64,000 bases of DNA, taken from Rhizobium lentis. Its GTDB lineage: Bacteria > Pseudomonadota > Alphaproteobacteria > Rhizobiales > Rhizobiaceae. The first letter of the stretch is position 1, and the number at the start of each line of letters is the position of its first letter. This document shows, piece after piece, positions 63,770 through 64,000 of this stretch. The notes under the pieces are model-generated. The model saw nothing but the letters and a program-made list of their open reading frames with translations, was not told the DNA's origin and searched no databases. The stretch spans positions 1-64,000 of the forward strand of contig NZ_JACHBD010000008.1 in the NCBI RefSeq assembly GCF_014200175.1, given 5' to 3'. The position numbers were made by a program, and so were the translations under genes.

Positions 63770-64000
63770 ATGAGCACCGGATTTTTCGGCGATATCCAGA
63801 AAATCAAATATGAAGGCCCCGACAGCACCAATCCGCTGGCCTTCCGTCATTACCAGCCGGACGAGATCGTTCTCGGCAAGCGCATGGAAGACCATCTGCG
63901 TTTTGCGGTGGCCTATTGGCACACCTTCACCTGGCCGGGCGGCGATCCCTTCGGCGGCCAGACCTTCCTGCGCCCGTGGTTCGAAGACACGATGAAGGCT
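63770..64000 (+). CDS. xylA: Xylose isomerase, N-terminal part
   Basis: The open frame begins at ATG 63770 behind AAGGAGACC and runs off the window at residue 77. FFGDIQKIKYEGPDSTNPLAFRHY and AVAYWHTFTWPGGDPFGG are the conserved N-terminus of group II xylose isomerases, including the catalytic His/Trp region. It converts xylose to xylulose for XylB. The remainder is outside the window. Confidence 0.95.
   Translation, partial: MSTGFFGDIQKIKYEGPDSTNPLAFRHYQPDEIVLGKRMEDHLRFAVAYWHTFTWPGGDPFGGQTFLRPWFEDTMKA

Overview
The window reads as chromosome or large-replicon DNA of a fast-growing Rhizobium (R. leguminosarum/R. etli type alphaproteobacterium). The grounds are high-GC coding sequence with strong C/G third positions, the smo-type polyol operon, an ExoD protein, a LacI-type xylose regulator ahead of xylB-xylA, and several families of rhizobial intergenic mosaic repeats. 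The species call rests on recognition, not on a search. About 57 genes are seen, nearly all for sugar or amine scavenging, their regulators, and two drug-efflux systems.

Layout. 1-5.8 kb: the tail of a sugar ABC ATPase, then a leftward cluster of phytanoyl-CoA-dioxygenase-like enzyme, SDR, SMP-30 lactonase and GH2 beta-galactosidase-type enzyme. 5.9-8.5 kb: a possible relic of a LacI-type regulator, a nucleotide cyclase, an SDR and a DoxX protein. 8.6-16 kb: galactonate dehydratase and a FadR-type regulator, divergent from an araFGH-like sugar importer, an aldose epimerase and an SDR. 16-22 kb: OsmC, then TetR plus an RND efflux pair. 22-25.7 kb: GH20 hexosaminidase, ROK kinase and ExoD. 25.8-35 kb: the smo/mtl polyol operon (SorC regulator, ABC importer, mannitol dehydrogenase, HAD phosphatase, FGGY kinase). 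35-40 kb: RpiR regulator, EI24 protein, VOC protein/TetR pair, endonuclease III, DUF2244, Ada-like protein. 40-44.3 kb: SorC regulator, transaldolase, small membrane proteins. 44.4-51 kb: a ydcSTUV-patD-like polyamine/GABA operon with a LysR regulator. 51-56 kb: an unknown exported protein, lysS, gltX, TerC. 56-61 kb: AraC/GyrI regulator, TetR, and emrAB-like efflux. 61-64 kb: xylR-xylB-xylA (cut by the window edge).

Working together. GH2, the lactonase, several SDRs, DgoD, the epimerase and the ABC importer could form a non-phosphorylating (De Ley-Doudoroff) route from beta-galactosides to 2-keto-3-deoxy-galactonate. The smo genes convert polyols to ketoses, followed by phosphorylation. The ydc operon imports polyamine-type compounds and oxidises the derived aminoaldehyde.

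No CRISPR array, prophage, transposase, rRNA or tRNA gene was recognised. The less ordinary signals are regulatory. They include two SorC half-site operators about 107 bp apart, perfect palindromes at three TetR genes, a palindromic LysR-type box ahead of the ydc operon, an RBS-sequestering leader stem ahead of terC, and mosaic repeats that supply the stop codons of two regulator genes. I did not see a clearly new multi-gene system.
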